Of a stretch of DNA of 64,000 nucleotides, positions 28,978 to 38,811 are shown piece after piece. Where the stretch lies: assembly GCF_947499945.1 (NCBI RefSeq), contig NZ_CANMQD010000002.1, positions 558,001 through 622,000 on the forward strand, written 5' to 3'. The position numbers and the translations under genes were made by a program. A model generated the notes under the pieces. That model had not been told where the DNA came from and did not search any database. It saw nothing but the letters and a program-made list of their open reading frames with translations. The DNA comes from an uncultured Sulfitobacter sp. (GTDB lineage Bacteria > Pseudomonadota > Alphaproteobacteria > Rhodobacterales > Rhodobacteraceae). The first letter of the stretch is position 1, and each line of letters begins with the position of its first letter.

Positions 28978-30201
28978 ATGACCTACTCGGACCAGCTTGA
29001 TCAGGCGATTGCTCGTCTGCATGACGAAGGCCGCTATCGCACGTTTATCGACATTGAGCGGCGCAATGGAAACTTCCCGCATGCGGTCTGGACGATGCCC
29101 GACGGTATTGAAAAAGATATTACCGTTTGGTGTGGCAACGACTATCTCGGGATGGGGCAGCACCCCGTTGTGCTGGAGGCGATGCACGAGGCGCTTGATG
29201 CGACGGGTGCAGGTTCTGGCGGGACCCGCAACATCTCTGGCACGACCGTTTATCACAAGCGGCTTGAGGCCGAGCTGGCCGATTTGCATGGCAAGGAAGC
29301 GTCACTGCTGTTTACCTCTGCGTATATCGCAAACGATGCAACACTCAGCACATTGCCAAAGCTGTTTCCGGGTTTGATTATATATTCCGACGCGCTCAAC
29401 CATGCCTCGATGATCGAAGGGGTGCGCCGCAATGGCGGGGCCAAGCGTATATTCCGTCATAACGATGTGGCGCACCTGCGCGAGTTGCTGGAAGCTGATG
29501 ATAGCGACGCACCCAAGTTGATCGCGTTTGAGAGTATCTATTCCATGGATGGTGATTTTGGTCCCATCGAGGCGATCTGTGATCTGGCCGACGAATTTGG
29601 CGCACTGACCTATATCGACGAAGTCCATGCAGTGGGCATGTACGGGCCACGCGGGGCAGGGGTGGCCGAGCGCGACCGCCTGATGCACCGCCTCGATATT
29701 ATTAACGGAACATTGGCCAAAGCATACGGCGTAATGGGCGGCTATATCGCTGCATCAGCCAAGATGTGCGATGCAATCCGCTCTTATGCACCCGGTTTTA
29801 TTTTTACCACATCCTTGCCGCCTGCGATTGCGGCGGGGGCTGCGGCCTCTGTCGCCTACCTAAAACGCGCACCTGAATTGCGCGAGAAACATCAGCAGCA
29901 GGCAAAAGCGCTTAAGCTGCGGCTTAAGGGGCTCGGCCTGCCGATCATCGACCACGGGAGTCACATTGTTCCTGTCATGGTAGGCAATCCAGTGCATACG
30001 AAAATGCTGTCGGATATGCTGCTGCAAGACCACGGTATCTACGTGCAGCCAATCAATTTTCCGACTGTTCCACGAGGGACGGAGCGTTTGCGGTTTACGC
30101 CGTCGCCAGTTCACGGACCGCATGAAATGGATGCCCTTGTGAGTGCGATGGACGGCCTTTGGGCGCACTGTGCGCTGAATCGTGCCGAACAGGCTGGCTA
30201 A
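28978..30201 (+). CDS. hemA: 5-aminolevulinate synthase (C4 pathway)
   Basis: Condenses glycine and succinyl-CoA to 5-aminolevulinate, the entry to haem and bacteriochlorophyll synthesis in alphaproteobacteria. The 407 residues match the known HemA length; visible motifs are [55 protein letters not shown] and the Schiff-base Lys in [15 protein letters not shown]. Two ATG codons (28972 and 28978) lie after ACGGAG; the second gives the typical [10 protein letters not shown] start. Divergent from the dipeptidase gene. Confidence 0.96.
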   Translation: MTYSDQLDQAIARLHDEGRYRTFIDIERRNGNFPHAVWTMPDGIEKDITVWCGNDYLGMGQHPVVLEAMHEALDATGAGSGGTRNISGTTVYHKRLEAELADLHGKEASLLFTSAYIANDATLSTLPKLFPGLIIYSDALNHASMIEGVRRNGGAKRIFRHNDVAHLRELLEADDSDAPKLIAFESIYSMDGDFGPIEAICDLADEFGALTYIDEVHAVGMYGPRGAGVAERDRLMHRLDIINGTLAKAYGVMGGYIAASAKMCDAIRSYAPGFIFTTSLPPAIAAGAAASVAYLKRAPELREKHQQQAKALKLRLKGLGLPIIDHGSHIVPVMVGNPVHTKMLSDMLLQDHGIYVQPINFPTVPRGTERLRFTPSPVHGPHEMDALVSAMDGLWAHCALNRAEQAG

Positions 30202-30326
30202 ATCTTCAATAATTCGCTAATATGTTTGCACCGTGTTACGTTTGGCATAACAAAAGCCTGTGGCGAATCAACAATTTAGATCGTCACGATAACAGGCGCG
30301 AACGATAAGTGGGCTAAGGTGTTGGT

Positions 30327-31574
30327 ATGATTGGGCGTTGGGCCTCCAAGGGCAAAGCAGAAGAAGAAGTCAAATCATCTGGATTTGATGCCTTTGAATT
30401 GCGTCTTGGCGATCTCATGCGTGGTGAACGTGCGACCTTGGGCAAATCCCTGCTCGACGTACAGCGCGAATTACGCATCAAAGCATCTTATATTGCCGCG
30501 ATCGAGAATGCCGATCCTGACGCATTTGACACGCCCGGTTTTATTGCAGGGTATGTTCGCTCCTACGCGCGCTACCTCAATATGGACCCTGATAAAGCGT
30601 TTAACGCATTTTGCTCCGAGAGCGGTTTTAGCGTGGCGCACGGCATGTCTGCCGAGGCTTCTGTCGTGAACAAACCGTCGCGTGAAGAGCGTCTGAGCCG
30701 TAAGGCCGACCATGATATCTTCTCCCGTCCTGTGATGCCGTTTGCCCCCGGTGGTGATGGTTTCCTGTCGCGGATCGAGCCTGCGGCAATTGGATCTTCG
30801 CTGATTTTGGTCGCGCTGATTGGTGCGATTGGCTTTGGTGGCTGGAGTGTTTTGAAAGAAGTGCAGCGTGTACAGGTTTCTCCAGTGGATCAGACCCCTG
30901 TGGTGCTCTCCGACCTTGATCCTTTGCAGGCCAATGCGCCTGAGCAGAACACGACGAACAGCGTGACAACACCTTCCGTGCTTGCTGATGCGCCGCGTGT
31001 TGAGGCACTCGACCGTTTGTACCGCCCCGCGGCATTGGATGTGCCAGTGCTTGTTGCGCGTGATGCGCCGATTGCGACACTTGATCCGGGTGCAGGTGGC
31101 TTGTTTGAAACACCTGTTGCGCCCATGCTGTCTGCTGCCGTTGACGGTGCGATTGCCGACGCTTTGGCGGAGCCCACTCAGATGGCTGGTCTGACGGTGC
31201 CACAAGTTCTTGAAGGGCCTGCGCCTGCTGTGCAAGTTGTGGCCACCGCAGAAACTTGGGTACGTATCACGGCGGCTGACGGCACCAATATCTATGAGAA
31301 AGTAATGCAGAAGGGTGACACGTTCGACGTCCCTGCGCTTGAAGAAGCGCCATTGCTCCGTACAGGGCAAAGTGGTGCTGTTTATTTCGTAATGAATGGT
31401 GAGTTTTTTGGTCCTGCGGGAAGCCGCGGAAGCGTGACATCCAATGTGCCATTGCAGCAGCAGGCCTTGGCCGAGCTTTACCAGCCTGCACAGCCCGGTC
31501 AGGATAGCGCACTTGAGACAATGGTTGCAGAAATGCGTGCTGTTGCTACACCGGAGGTTGGTGCGGACCAATAG
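30327..31574 (+). CDS. RodZ-like protein: HTH_25 domain, one membrane span, DUF4115
   Basis: A 415-residue protein with an N-terminal helix-turn-helix (LGDLMRGERATLGKSLLDVQRELRIKASYIAAIEN), a single membrane helix around residues 150-172 (SSLILVALIGAIGFGGWSVL) and a periplasmic C-terminal DUF4115 domain (TWVRITAADGTNIYEK). This is the architecture of RodZ, which links the MreB cytoskeleton to the elongation machinery. The middle periplasmic part is Ala/Pro-rich and low in complexity. It precedes ispG, an order also common in other proteobacteria (rodZ-ispG), which supports the call. Confidence 0.85.
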   Translation: MIGRWASKGKAEEEVKSSGFDAFELRLGDLMRGERATLGKSLLDVQRELRIKASYIAAIENADPDAFDTPGFIAGYVRSYARYLNMDPDKAFNAFCSESGFSVAHGMSAEASVVNKPSREERLSRKADHDIFSRPVMPFAPGGDGFLSRIEPAAIGSSLILVALIGAIGFGGWSVLKEVQRVQVSPVDQTPVVLSDLDPLQANAPEQNTTNSVTTPSVLADAPRVEALDRLYRPAALDVPVLVARDAPIATLDPGAGGLFETPVAPMLSAAVDGAIADALAEPTQMAGLTVPQVLEGPAPAVQVVATAETWVRITAADGTNIYEKVMQKGDTFDVPALEEAPLLRTGQSGAVYFVMNGEFFGPAGSRGSVTSNVPLQQQALAELYQPAQPGQDSALETMVAEMRAVATPEVGADQ

Positions 31575-31682
31575 GTCGCAGCGTTAACTCCCGCTAATCG
31601 TCCAAATTCGAACAGCTTTCCATTGCAGCGCATCGCTTGCATGGCTACTTATGGCATGTCTGAACTGTCTAGTGAGGTTGAC

Positions 31683-32810
31683 ATGTCGCTCAATCATATC
31701 CGTCCTTGGCGCAACATCTATCGTCGTAAATCGCGTCAGATTATGGTGGGGAATGTCCCTGTGGGCGGTGACGCACCGATTTCTGTGCAGACGATGACCA
31801 ACACGCTGACCACAGATGCAAAAGCCACGATTGCGCAGATTCAGGCTGCCGCAGATGCAGGCGCCGATATTGTGCGGGTCTCGGTCCCTGATGTGGAGAG
31901 CTCCAAAGCGCTCAAGCAGATTGTACGCGAAAGCCCCGTGCCGATCGTGGCGGATATCCATTTCCACTATAAGCGCGGTATTGAAGCGGCGGAGGCTGGG
32001 GCAGCCTGTTTGCGGATCAACCCCGGTAACATCGGGGACGAGAAGCGGGTCAAAGAAGTCATCAAAGCGGCACGCGACAACAACTGCTCAATCCGCATTG
32101 GTGTGAACGCAGGGTCGCTGGAAAAACATCTGCTCGATAAATACGGTGAGCCCTGTCCCGATGCGATGGTCGAAAGTGGCCTCGACCATATAAAAATTCT
32201 GCAAGACAATGATTTCCACGAGTTCAAGATCAGCTGTAAGGCGTCTGATGTGTTCATGGCGGCGGCTGCCTATCAGCAGCTGGCCGAGGCCACTGACGCG
32301 CCGATCCACCTTGGTATTACCGAGGCGGGTGGCCTGATTTCAGGCACGGTCAAATCCGCCATCGGTATGGGCAACCTACTGTGGATGGGTATTGGCGACA
32401 CGATCCGCGTCTCTCTCTCCGCCGATCCGGTGGAAGAAGTGAAAATGGGCTTCGAGATCCTCAAATCTCTGGGCTTGCGCCATCGGGGTGTGAATATCAT
32501 CTCCTGCCCGTCTTGTGCGCGACAGGGATTTGACGTCATCAAAACAGTCGAAACGTTGGAAAAGCGTTTGGAGCATATCAAAACGCCCATGAGCCTGAGC
32601 ATCATTGGCTGTGTTGTGAACGGCCCCGGTGAGGCGCTGATGACAGATGTGGGCTTTACCGGCGGCGGTGCTGGCGCGGGTATGGTTTATCTTGCGGGTA
32701 AACAAAGCCACAAGCTCGACAATGCAAAAATGGTCGAGCATATCGTTGAGCAGGTTGAGGCCCATGCGGCGAAACTCGACGCTGAAGCGAAGGCTGCCGA
32801 GGAAGCTTAA
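31683..32810 (+). CDS. ispG: 4-hydroxy-3-methylbut-2-en-1-yl diphosphate synthase
   Basis: Iron-sulfur enzyme of the MEP isoprenoid pathway (GcpE). The 375 residues start [19 protein letters not shown] and carry [30 protein letters not shown], the [4Fe-4S] cysteines in [12 protein letters not shown] and in [10 protein letters not shown]. The start at 31683 follows GTGAGG; 31623 is in frame but would add an unusual N terminus. The stop overlaps by 4 bases the stop of the convergent ubiH-like gene. Confidence 0.96.
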   Translation: MSLNHIRPWRNIYRRKSRQIMVGNVPVGGDAPISVQTMTNTLTTDAKATIAQIQAAADAGADIVRVSVPDVESSKALKQIVRESPVPIVADIHFHYKRGIEAAEAGAACLRINPGNIGDEKRVKEVIKAARDNNCSIRIGVNAGSLEKHLLDKYGEPCPDAMVESGLDHIKILQDNDFHEFKISCKASDVFMAAAAYQQLAEATDAPIHLGITEAGGLISGTVKSAIGMGNLLWMGIGDTIRVSLSADPVEEVKMGFEILKSLGLRHRGVNIISCPSCARQGFDVIKTVETLEKRLEHIKTPMSLSIIGCVVNGPGEALMTDVGFTGGGAGAGMVYLAGKQSHKLDNAKMVEHIVEQVEAHAAKLDAEAKAAEEA

Positions 32811-34003
32811 CGCATCCCCAAGCCCATCTGCATGAGCATTTTACGCACAGGTGCAGCGCCGTAAAGTGCGCTGAGGCCTGCGGCGCGTGCATCGCGTGCG
32901 AGTGTGCTGCTGGCCTGACTGGTGCGATTGAGCAGGTCGATGCCGCGCACCCGCAGCGTAATATCACCGTACCGTGCCGTATGGTATGCATCCAGCATGA
33001 CCGCATCGCCCAAGCTATCGCGCCTTTCTTCGGCCAAGTCCAACAAGGTTGCGATATCGTTGAGCGACATGTTCAAACCTTGCGCACCGATAGGCGGCAT
33101 GACGTGCGCAGCTTCCGCGATCAGGGCCACACGCTCAGCGGTCAGCCGATTTGCATGTTGGGTGATGATGGGCCAGACCTGACGCTTACTGACCACAGTG
33201 AGAGGGCCAAAGTGATGGGTGGAGCGGATCGATGCTTCTTCCTCAAAAGCTGCGACATCCATTTCCATACGCTCTTGGGCCAGTCGGCCATCGTCCATCC
33301 AGACCACGGCAGAGCAGGGCATGCCGTCGCGGTCGGGCAAGGGGACCAGCGTGAAGGGACCACCCGTGCGGTGGATTTCCGTCGATACATTCTTGTGCGG
33401 GATTGGATGGGTGACTGCAAAGACAATCGCCTTTTGCCCATAGCGTTGCGTGCGCACAGGAATGCCAGCCGCAGTGCGCATGGGTGAACCGCGTCCGTCA
33501 GCGGCAATCACCAGCTTCGTCTCGATTGTGGTGTCATCGCTCAGAGTTACCTTTGCGCTGCCTTCACGGGTGAAGAGGCGTTTGGTGCCAACGCCTGCGC
33601 GGAAATCCACTCTGTCCAGCACCTCAAGCCGCGCCATCATTTCGCGGCGCAGCAGCCAGTTGGGAAAGTTCCAGCCAAAGGGCAGATCCGAAATGTCAGC
33701 TGCATCGAATTCGCGAGTGACACGTGGTTCGGGGTCTTCGCCGCCAGCATCGATGATCCTCATGATTTGCAAAGGGGCGGCATGGGGGGCGAGGCGGTCC
33801 CAAAGACCTGCACGCTCCAACAGCATCCGCGCAGGCTGTAGCATGGCAGTTGAGCGCAGGTCGGCCCCATCAGCCGCGCCGTCAGTGACTGGCGGTGTCG
33901 GGTCCACGCAAATAACTTTGAAACCTGCGGAGCCGAAAGCCGCGGCAGCCGTCAGGCCGGCGATCCCTCCGCCAGAGATGAGAATGTCACAAGTATCGGT
34001 CAT
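32807..34003 (-). CDS. FAD-dependent monooxygenase, UbiH/UbiF (COQ6) family
   Basis: A 398-residue flavoprotein hydroxylase of the ubiquinone-synthesis type: N-terminal Rossmann [19 protein letters not shown], the mid-chain [12 protein letters not shown] motif and the C-terminal FAD-ribityl motif [30 protein letters not shown]. UbiH-type enzymes add hydroxyls to the quinone ring, and which ring position cannot be read from the sequence. It starts 13 bases after the stop of the HAD phosphatase gene, so the two probably share a transcript. Confidence 0.88.
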   Translation of the reverse strand: MTDTCDILISGGGIAGLTAAAAFGSAGFKVICVDPTPPVTDGAADGADLRSTAMLQPARMLLERAGLWDRLAPHAAPLQIMRIIDAGGEDPEPRVTREFDAADISDLPFGWNFPNWLLRREMMARLEVLDRVDFRAGVGTKRLFTREGSAKVTLSDDTTIETKLVIAADGRGSPMRTAAGIPVRTQRYGQKAIVFAVTHPIPHKNVSTEIHRTGGPFTLVPLPDRDGMPCSAVVWMDDGRLAQERMEMDVAAFEEEASIRSTHHFGPLTVVSKRQVWPIITQHANRLTAERVALIAEAAHVMPPIGAQGLNMSLNDIATLLDLAEERRDSLGDAVMLDAYHTARYGDITLRVRGIDLLNRTSQASSTLARDARAAGLSALYGAAPVRKMLMQMGLGMR

Positions 34004-34016
34004 GGGCGCGGTCCTC

Positions 34017-34661
34017 TTACAGCAACGTCTGTAGGAAAGAAGATAGGTCGTCCGTATGGTATTGAACATGCGGCGCGTCGGCGCGTGTAGGGGCCACATG
34101 GACTGTGCGCATGCCCAGTTCATGCGGCACGGCCAGATTGCGCGGGTCATCCTCGAACATGGCCGCCACTGTCGGCTCAAGCCCATCCAGCGCAAAGATG
34201 GCATCAAAAGCGCCGCGCTCGGGCTTGGGGAGGAAGCCTGCGTGTTCTACACCATAGACCGCATCGAATAGACCTGAGAGCCCCCGCGCCGCCAGCACAC
34301 GTTCTGCATAAGGCTCACAGCCATTGGTGTAGACGATGCGCCTGCCCGGCAGGGCGCGTATGTGGGCGGCGAGGACAGGATCAGGTGTCAGACTGTCCAT
34401 TGAGATATCATGTACGTCGTCAAGATAGGGCGCAGGATCGACATCATGCTCACGCATCAGGCCAGCGAGCGTGGTGCCGTGTGTTTCCCAGTAGTGCAGG
34501 CGCAGCCTATCGGCTTCGGCGCGGTCCACGCCAATCGTCTCCATCACCCAATTGGTCATCCGCACTTCGATCAGATCGAAGAGGCGTGCTTCGGGCGGAT
34601 AGAGGGTATGATCAAGGTCAAAGACCCAAGTGGTCACGTGGGAGAAATCAGCAGCGCTCAT
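34017..34661 (-). CDS. Pyrimidine 5'-nucleotidase-like HAD hydrolase
   Basis: A 214-residue HAD-superfamily phosphatase of the SDT1/pyrimidine 5'-nucleotidase type. HAD motif I is WVFDLDHTLYPPEARLF, motif II RIVYTNG, motif III the Lys in GFLPKPERGAFD, and motif IV MFEDDPRNLAVPHELGM. The start at 34661 follows AAGAG and removes a long unlikely N terminus. Divergent from the GntR regulator gene. Confidence 0.88.
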   Translation of the reverse strand: MSAADFSHVTTWVFDLDHTLYPPEARLFDLIEVRMTNWVMETIGVDRAEADRLRLHYWETHGTTLAGLMREHDVDPAPYLDDVHDISMDSLTPDPVLAAHIRALPGRRIVYTNGCEPYAERVLAARGLSGLFDAVYGVEHAGFLPKPERGAFDAIFALDGLEPTVAAMFEDDPRNLAVPHELGMRTVHVAPTRADAPHVQYHTDDLSSFLQTLL

Positions 34662-34769
34662 ACTCTTGTGGTAGGCTGCGCTACGTGCGTGTGCAAGAGG
34701 GACATCAAGGCTAGGCGTGCCGCGCATCTGACGCTAAGGTCGGGAGAAACTGAATGAAAGGGCCTCTTT

Positions 34770-35435
34770 ATGCCCCCTGCGAACCCCACAGGCCGCTCTG
34801 GTCAGACTGATGCCTATTCCATGATTTTGGATGCGATTGATACGGGTATTTACCGCCCCGGTGACCGTCTGGTGGAAAGCGAGCTGGCCGAGCGATTGGG
34901 CGTGTCGCGCACCCCGATACGCGAAGCCTTGCAACGGTTGGAAACGCAATCCTTGTTGGTGCGGGACGGGCGTAGTCTGATCGTAGCATCGTTGGATCAC
35001 AACCAGATGGCCGAGCTTTATGTGGTGCGTGGAGAGCTGGAAGGATTGGCCGCGCGGTTGGCGGCGCGCAACGCGACAGAAGAAGAAGTGCGATTGCTGC
35101 GCGAAATGGTCGAGGCAGATAATCTACTGCTGGAGCATCCCGCCGCATTGGCACGTGCAAACCGAAGGTTTCACAAACAAATTCACCTTGCATCGCACAA
35201 CCGCTTTCTGGTGCAGCAGCTTGATTTGGTCCACCGCTCAATGGCGCTTATGGCGACGACATCGCTGGCTGTTGTAGGGCGGGGTGAGATCGCGCAGCAA
35301 GAGCACGATTGCATCGTTTCGGCGATCGAAGCGCGAGACGGGGATGCGGCAGATGCGGCCTTGCGTGCCCATATCTCGGTGGCTTTTGCAACGCGGCTAA
35401 AGCAGGAAGCGGAAAAGCGTGAGGCGGAAGCCTGA
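34770..35435 (+). CDS. GntR-family regulator with FCD domain
   Basis: A 221-residue transcription factor: winged HTH (IYRPGDRLVESELAERLGVSRTPIREALQRLETQSLL) and an all-helical FCD effector domain, with its metal-binding-type His residues in NRRFHKQIHLASHN and Q-E-H-D-C-I-V. FCD regulators usually sense carboxylic acids or sugars acids. Its TGA and the TCA (reverse TGA) of the next gene are directly adjacent (TGATCA), so the two convergent genes touch without any spacer. Confidence 0.9.
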   Translation: MPPANPTGRSGQTDAYSMILDAIDTGIYRPGDRLVESELAERLGVSRTPIREALQRLETQSLLVRDGRSLIVASLDHNQMAELYVVRGELEGLAARLAARNATEEEVRLLREMVEADNLLLEHPAALARANRRFHKQIHLASHNRFLVQQLDLVHRSMALMATTSLAVVGRGEIAQQEHDCIVSAIEARDGDAADAALRAHISVAFATRLKQEAEKREAEA

Positions 35436-37310
35436 TCAATCGGTGTGGGTCACACCGTGCTCGGTTTTGTCCCAATAGAACGGCTCGACCACAATCTCTT
35501 TCATCGCCTTGTAAGCTGATATGGCAGCCATCGGGAAATAGAGCGGGAGTGTGAGAACATAGCCCATAAGGTGGCGATGTTCGCGGCGTGAGACGGCAGC
35601 CATAGATATACCAAGGTTGATGACCTCGGAGCAGAAGAAAAACCACGCCATCCCAAGAGCGACAGGTGTTCCGAGAGTAAGCGCCACAGGATGCTCGAAC
35701 CCTGCAAGAGTGATCCAGAAGGACCAGAGCAACGGGGCAAAAGCAAACTGCGCAAATGTTGCGAGCAGAAGGGTCTGTACGCCCATAAACCTAACAAATC
35801 CCAAATCACGCAATAGCGCGCGGGGCGCCCGCATATGAACCAGCCAAGTGATTGCAAATCCTTTGAGCCAGCGCGAGCGTTGTTTGACCCATGGCCATGC
35901 ACGACAATTCGCCTCCTCGAATGTAACTGTGGGGATGAGTTCGGTTACATAGCCGTGGCGTGCCAAACGGATGCCCAAATCGGCATCCTCGGTCACGTTG
36001 TGCGCATCCCAACCGCAAAGCTTTTCAAGGATGCTGCGACGGAAAAACAGCGTTGTACCTCCTAGCGGTATCACAAGACCAAGCTGCGCCACACCGGGTA
36101 AAATCATCCGCCACCATGTTGCGTACTCAATCGTGAAACACCGTGAAAGCCAGTTGGTTTTTGGATTGTAGTAATCCAGAACACCCTGCAAACACGCGAC
36201 ATTTTCAGGAGCGTCCTGAAAGCGTGTTACTACTTTTTCGATCTGATCCGGCTCGGGGGCGTCTTCTGCATCCCACACGCCTATGATGGACCCACGGCAA
36301 AAATCGAGCGCATAGTTGAGCGCACGGGGCTTTGTGGTCAGTCTGTTGGCGCTGGGGACTTCGATCACGCTGATCCAGCTGGGCAGGTCGGTGCGGGCGA
36401 TAGTATCTCTCGTCACCGTATCATGCTGTTCGAGCACAAGCACCACTTCGAGCAGTGATTTGGGATAGGTCAGGCGGGTAAGGCGCTGGATCAGCTTTCC
36501 GGCGATTTCCTTCTCATTGAGCAGAGGCACCAAGACAGACACTTTGGGCAAGGGGAATGCGCCACGTGTGAGGTGTCCAATTGTATCAGTATCTTGAGTG
36601 ATTTTGCTCATCTGCGCGGCAAAGGCTGCAACTTTGAGCACCGTGCTCATGACCAGTGTCACAAAAGCAATCAGAATGCAGACTGTGATTGTCCACGCGG
36701 GTATCAACACGAGTGCACCGATCAATGCGCCGAGAACCGAAAGGGCGATGGGTTTGCGTAAAGGAGAGGTCGGGTCCCAACTCCGACAACTTTCAATGGC
36801 AGGCACGCGGGTTGCCGCTTTTTGTGCAAGTTCTTCGCCATATAAAACGCTGATATGATTTCGAATTTGTGTCTCTTCAACGAGAACAGGCAACAACCGG
36901 CGACCGCGCTCGCCGAGGCAAGCACGCAGGCGATTGAAATCATCGGGGTGCTGGGTACCGACAAGAAGCACGTCACCGATCCGCAGCCATGGCACGCAGC
37001 GGTATTTTAGGCAAAGGGCAGAGGGGAGTGCCGCGCTCAGCAAGGGATCGGGAGGATCTACTGTCAGGTCGGCCACGGGAATATTGTGCTGCCGCGAGAC
37101 CATTTGCAGTATGTCCGTCGCATTTGCCAGCCCTTCAGCCACCAAAATTTCGCCCAGAGGGGCATCAATATGGCGTTGGAGATCAAGGGCATGGACCAGA
37201 TCCCCTTGAGTGATCAGACCAGCATTTACCATTACACGACCCAGCGGCAGACGCTCACTTGGAGGGGCTGCCGCTTGAGGATCGGGCAACCGGAGAAAGA
37301 GGTCGCTCAT
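35436..37310 (-). CDS. Membrane glycosyltransferase family 2 with N-terminal MshEN (c-di-GMP-binding type) domain
   Basis: A 624-residue protein. Residues 21-74 contain two tandem MshEN-type motifs of the pattern LGxxLxxxGxIxxxxLxxALxxQ (L23-G24...Q45 and L52-G53...Q74), the kind that binds c-di-GMP in MshE and NfrB. Two membrane helices (about 186-230) are followed by a processive GT2 domain with VSVLVPLLNEKE, the D-A-E-D metal motif, TEDADLG and QRSRW (the QxxRW motif), then three to four C-terminal membrane helices. It probably makes an extracellular polysaccharide under c-di-GMP control. The upstream region carries a triple TTAA-N7 motif (see separate entry). Confidence 0.87.
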   Translation of the reverse strand: MSDLFLRLPDPQAAAPPSERLPLGRVMVNAGLITQGDLVHALDLQRHIDAPLGEILVAEGLANATDILQMVSRQHNIPVADLTVDPPDPLLSAALPSALCLKYRCVPWLRIGDVLLVGTQHPDDFNRLRACLGERGRRLLPVLVEETQIRNHISVLYGEELAQKAATRVPAIESCRSWDPTSPLRKPIALSVLGALIGALVLIPAWTITVCILIAFVTLVMSTVLKVAAFAAQMSKITQDTDTIGHLTRGAFPLPKVSVLVPLLNEKEIAGKLIQRLTRLTYPKSLLEVVLVLEQHDTVTRDTIARTDLPSWISVIEVPSANRLTTKPRALNYALDFCRGSIIGVWDAEDAPEPDQIEKVVTRFQDAPENVACLQGVLDYYNPKTNWLSRCFTIEYATWWRMILPGVAQLGLVIPLGGTTLFFRRSILEKLCGWDAHNVTEDADLGIRLARHGYVTELIPTVTFEEANCRAWPWVKQRSRWLKGFAITWLVHMRAPRALLRDLGFVRFMGVQTLLLATFAQFAFAPLLWSFWITLAGFEHPVALTLGTPVALGMAWFFFCSEVINLGISMAAVSRREHRHLMGYVLTLPLYFPMAAISAYKAMKEIVVEPFYWDKTEHGVTHTD

Positions 37311-37363
37311 CGCAGGCCAATCTGAGATCGTTTCAATTCGATTAAAACGATTGCAGACAGAGA

Positions 37364-37389
37364 TTAAGGAAGGGTTAAGACTTCCTTAA
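37364..37389. promoter_or_regulatory. Double CtrA-type site upstream of the MshEN-glycosyltransferase gene
   Basis: Three TTAA half-sites (37364-37367, 37375-37378, 37386-37389) are separated by exactly 7 bases each, giving two overlapping TTAA-N7-TTAA sites. The lower edge is 53 bases before the ATG of the - strand glycosyltransferase gene and 12 bases or more from the end of carA. The CtrA consensus in alphaproteobacteria is TTAA-N7-TTAA(C). Confidence 0.7.
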
Positions 37390-37401
37390 TGGGGCGAACT
37401 G

Positions 37402-38574
37402 TCATGCTGTTGTTGCTTTTGCACGCGCCGCCATCGCTTCGGCAAAACGCTCAAAGAGATAGTAGCTGTCCTGGGGGCCGGGGGAGGCCTCGGGGTGGTG
37501 CTGCACAGAATAGACCGGGCGTCCTTCCATGCGGATGCCACAGTTGGATCCGTCAAAGAGTGAGCGGTGCGTCTCAATCACACCTTTGGGGAGTGACTGG
37601 CTGTCGACTGCAAAGCCGTGGTTCATCGAAGTAATCTCGACTTTGCCAGTATCGATTTCTTTGACAGGATGGTTGGCGCCATGGTGACCGTGGCTCATTT
37701 TGATTGTGGTGCCTCCAAGGGCAAGGGCGAGCATCTGGTGGCCCAGACAAATGCCAAAAACGGGCAGATCGGATTTGTTCAGTACATCCTTGATCATCGG
37801 GACCGCATAAACGCCTGTGGCTGCCGGATCACCGGGACCATTGGAGAGGAAAACACCGTCAGGCTGATGTGCCATCACATCTTCATACGTTGCGGAGGCA
37901 GGTAAAACCGTCACATCACAGCCGGCAGATGCAAGGCAGCGCAGGATATTGCGCTTTGCACCATAGTCGATGGCGACCACTTTATGCTTGGGTTCGGTCT
38001 GGGGCTGGTAGCCGTCGGGCCACGCCCACCGCATCTCGTTCCAGTGGTAGGATTGAGCGCAGGTAACATCCTTGGCCAGATCCATACCTTCAAGGCCTGC
38101 AAAGGCACGCGCCGCAGCGACAAGCGCTTCGACGTCGAAATTTCCGTCGGGATCATGGGCCAGTGCCGCATGGGGCGCACCCTGCTGGCGAATGGCACGC
38201 GTCAGGCGCCGGGTATCGATGCCACCGATTGCGATGCGGCCCCGTGCGGCAAGCCACTCTGACAAATGCTGTGTTGCGCGCCAGTTGCTGGGCTCGGTTG
38301 GCATCCATTTGACAACCATACCTGCGGCTACAGGATCGGCGGTTTCATCATCTTCGGGATTGGTGCCCGTGTTGCCGATATGGGGAAAGGTGAAGGTGAC
38401 AATTTGGCCTGCATAGGAGGGGTCGGTCATGATCTCCTGATAGCCCGTCATGGCAGTGTTAAAGCACATCTCGGCAACAGTTTGACCAGTTGCCCCGAAA
38501 CCTGCGCCGTAGAATACCGACCCGTCAGCAAGGGCAAGACACGCAGTGGGATGTGTAGGAGCAGCGGGGGCCAT
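37402..38574 (-). CDS. carA: Carbamoyl-phosphate synthase small (glutaminase) subunit
   Basis: Supplies ammonia from glutamine to CarB for arginine and pyrimidine synthesis. The 390-residue protein has the N-terminal CarA domain (GYQEIMTDPSYAGQIVTFTFPHIGNTG) and a class I glutamine amidotransferase domain with the catalytic Cys in FGICLGHQMLALALGG and the His/Glu in VQHHPEASPGPQD. The ATG at 38574 has AAAGGA 7 bases upstream; 38580 would be too close to it. Divergent from yqeY. Confidence 0.96.
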   Translation of the reverse strand: MAPAAPTHPTACLALADGSVFYGAGFGATGQTVAEMCFNTAMTGYQEIMTDPSYAGQIVTFTFPHIGNTGTNPEDDETADPVAAGMVVKWMPTEPSNWRATQHLSEWLAARGRIAIGGIDTRRLTRAIRQQGAPHAALAHDPDGNFDVEALVAAARAFAGLEGMDLAKDVTCAQSYHWNEMRWAWPDGYQPQTEPKHKVVAIDYGAKRNILRCLASAGCDVTVLPASATYEDVMAHQPDGVFLSNGPGDPAATGVYAVPMIKDVLNKSDLPVFGICLGHQMLALALGGTTIKMSHGHHGANHPVKEIDTGKVEITSMNHGFAVDSQSLPKGVIETHRSLFDGSNCGIRMEGRPVYSVQHHPEASPGPQDSYYLFERFAEAMAARAKATTA

Positions 38575-38811
38575 GGTCATATCCTTTAAAAGGGAGGGGC
38601 CAGCAGTGGCCCGCAACGTGGATGAAGTGCGAAACACCTCTTTTGGCAAACGATTGATACTTATAGCGACAGCAGAGGAGGGTCAAGATGAGTATCCAAA
38701 TGAATAATTGTTTTATATCAATCGGTTAAGTCTCTTTAAAACGCATTGCAAGTATAGCGCTGATTAGGTAGGGTCGGCGCTCTTGGAACGCGCAAACTTA
38801 GAGGCATCCCC

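Noticed and set aside
30471..31571. 366-codon - strand frame opposite the RodZ-like gene
   Set aside because: Shadow frame; the + strand gene has clear HTH, membrane and DUF4115 parts.
38720..38740. TTAAG...TTTAAAA before yqeY as a CtrA site
   Set aside because: The half-sites are separated by 6, not 7, bases.
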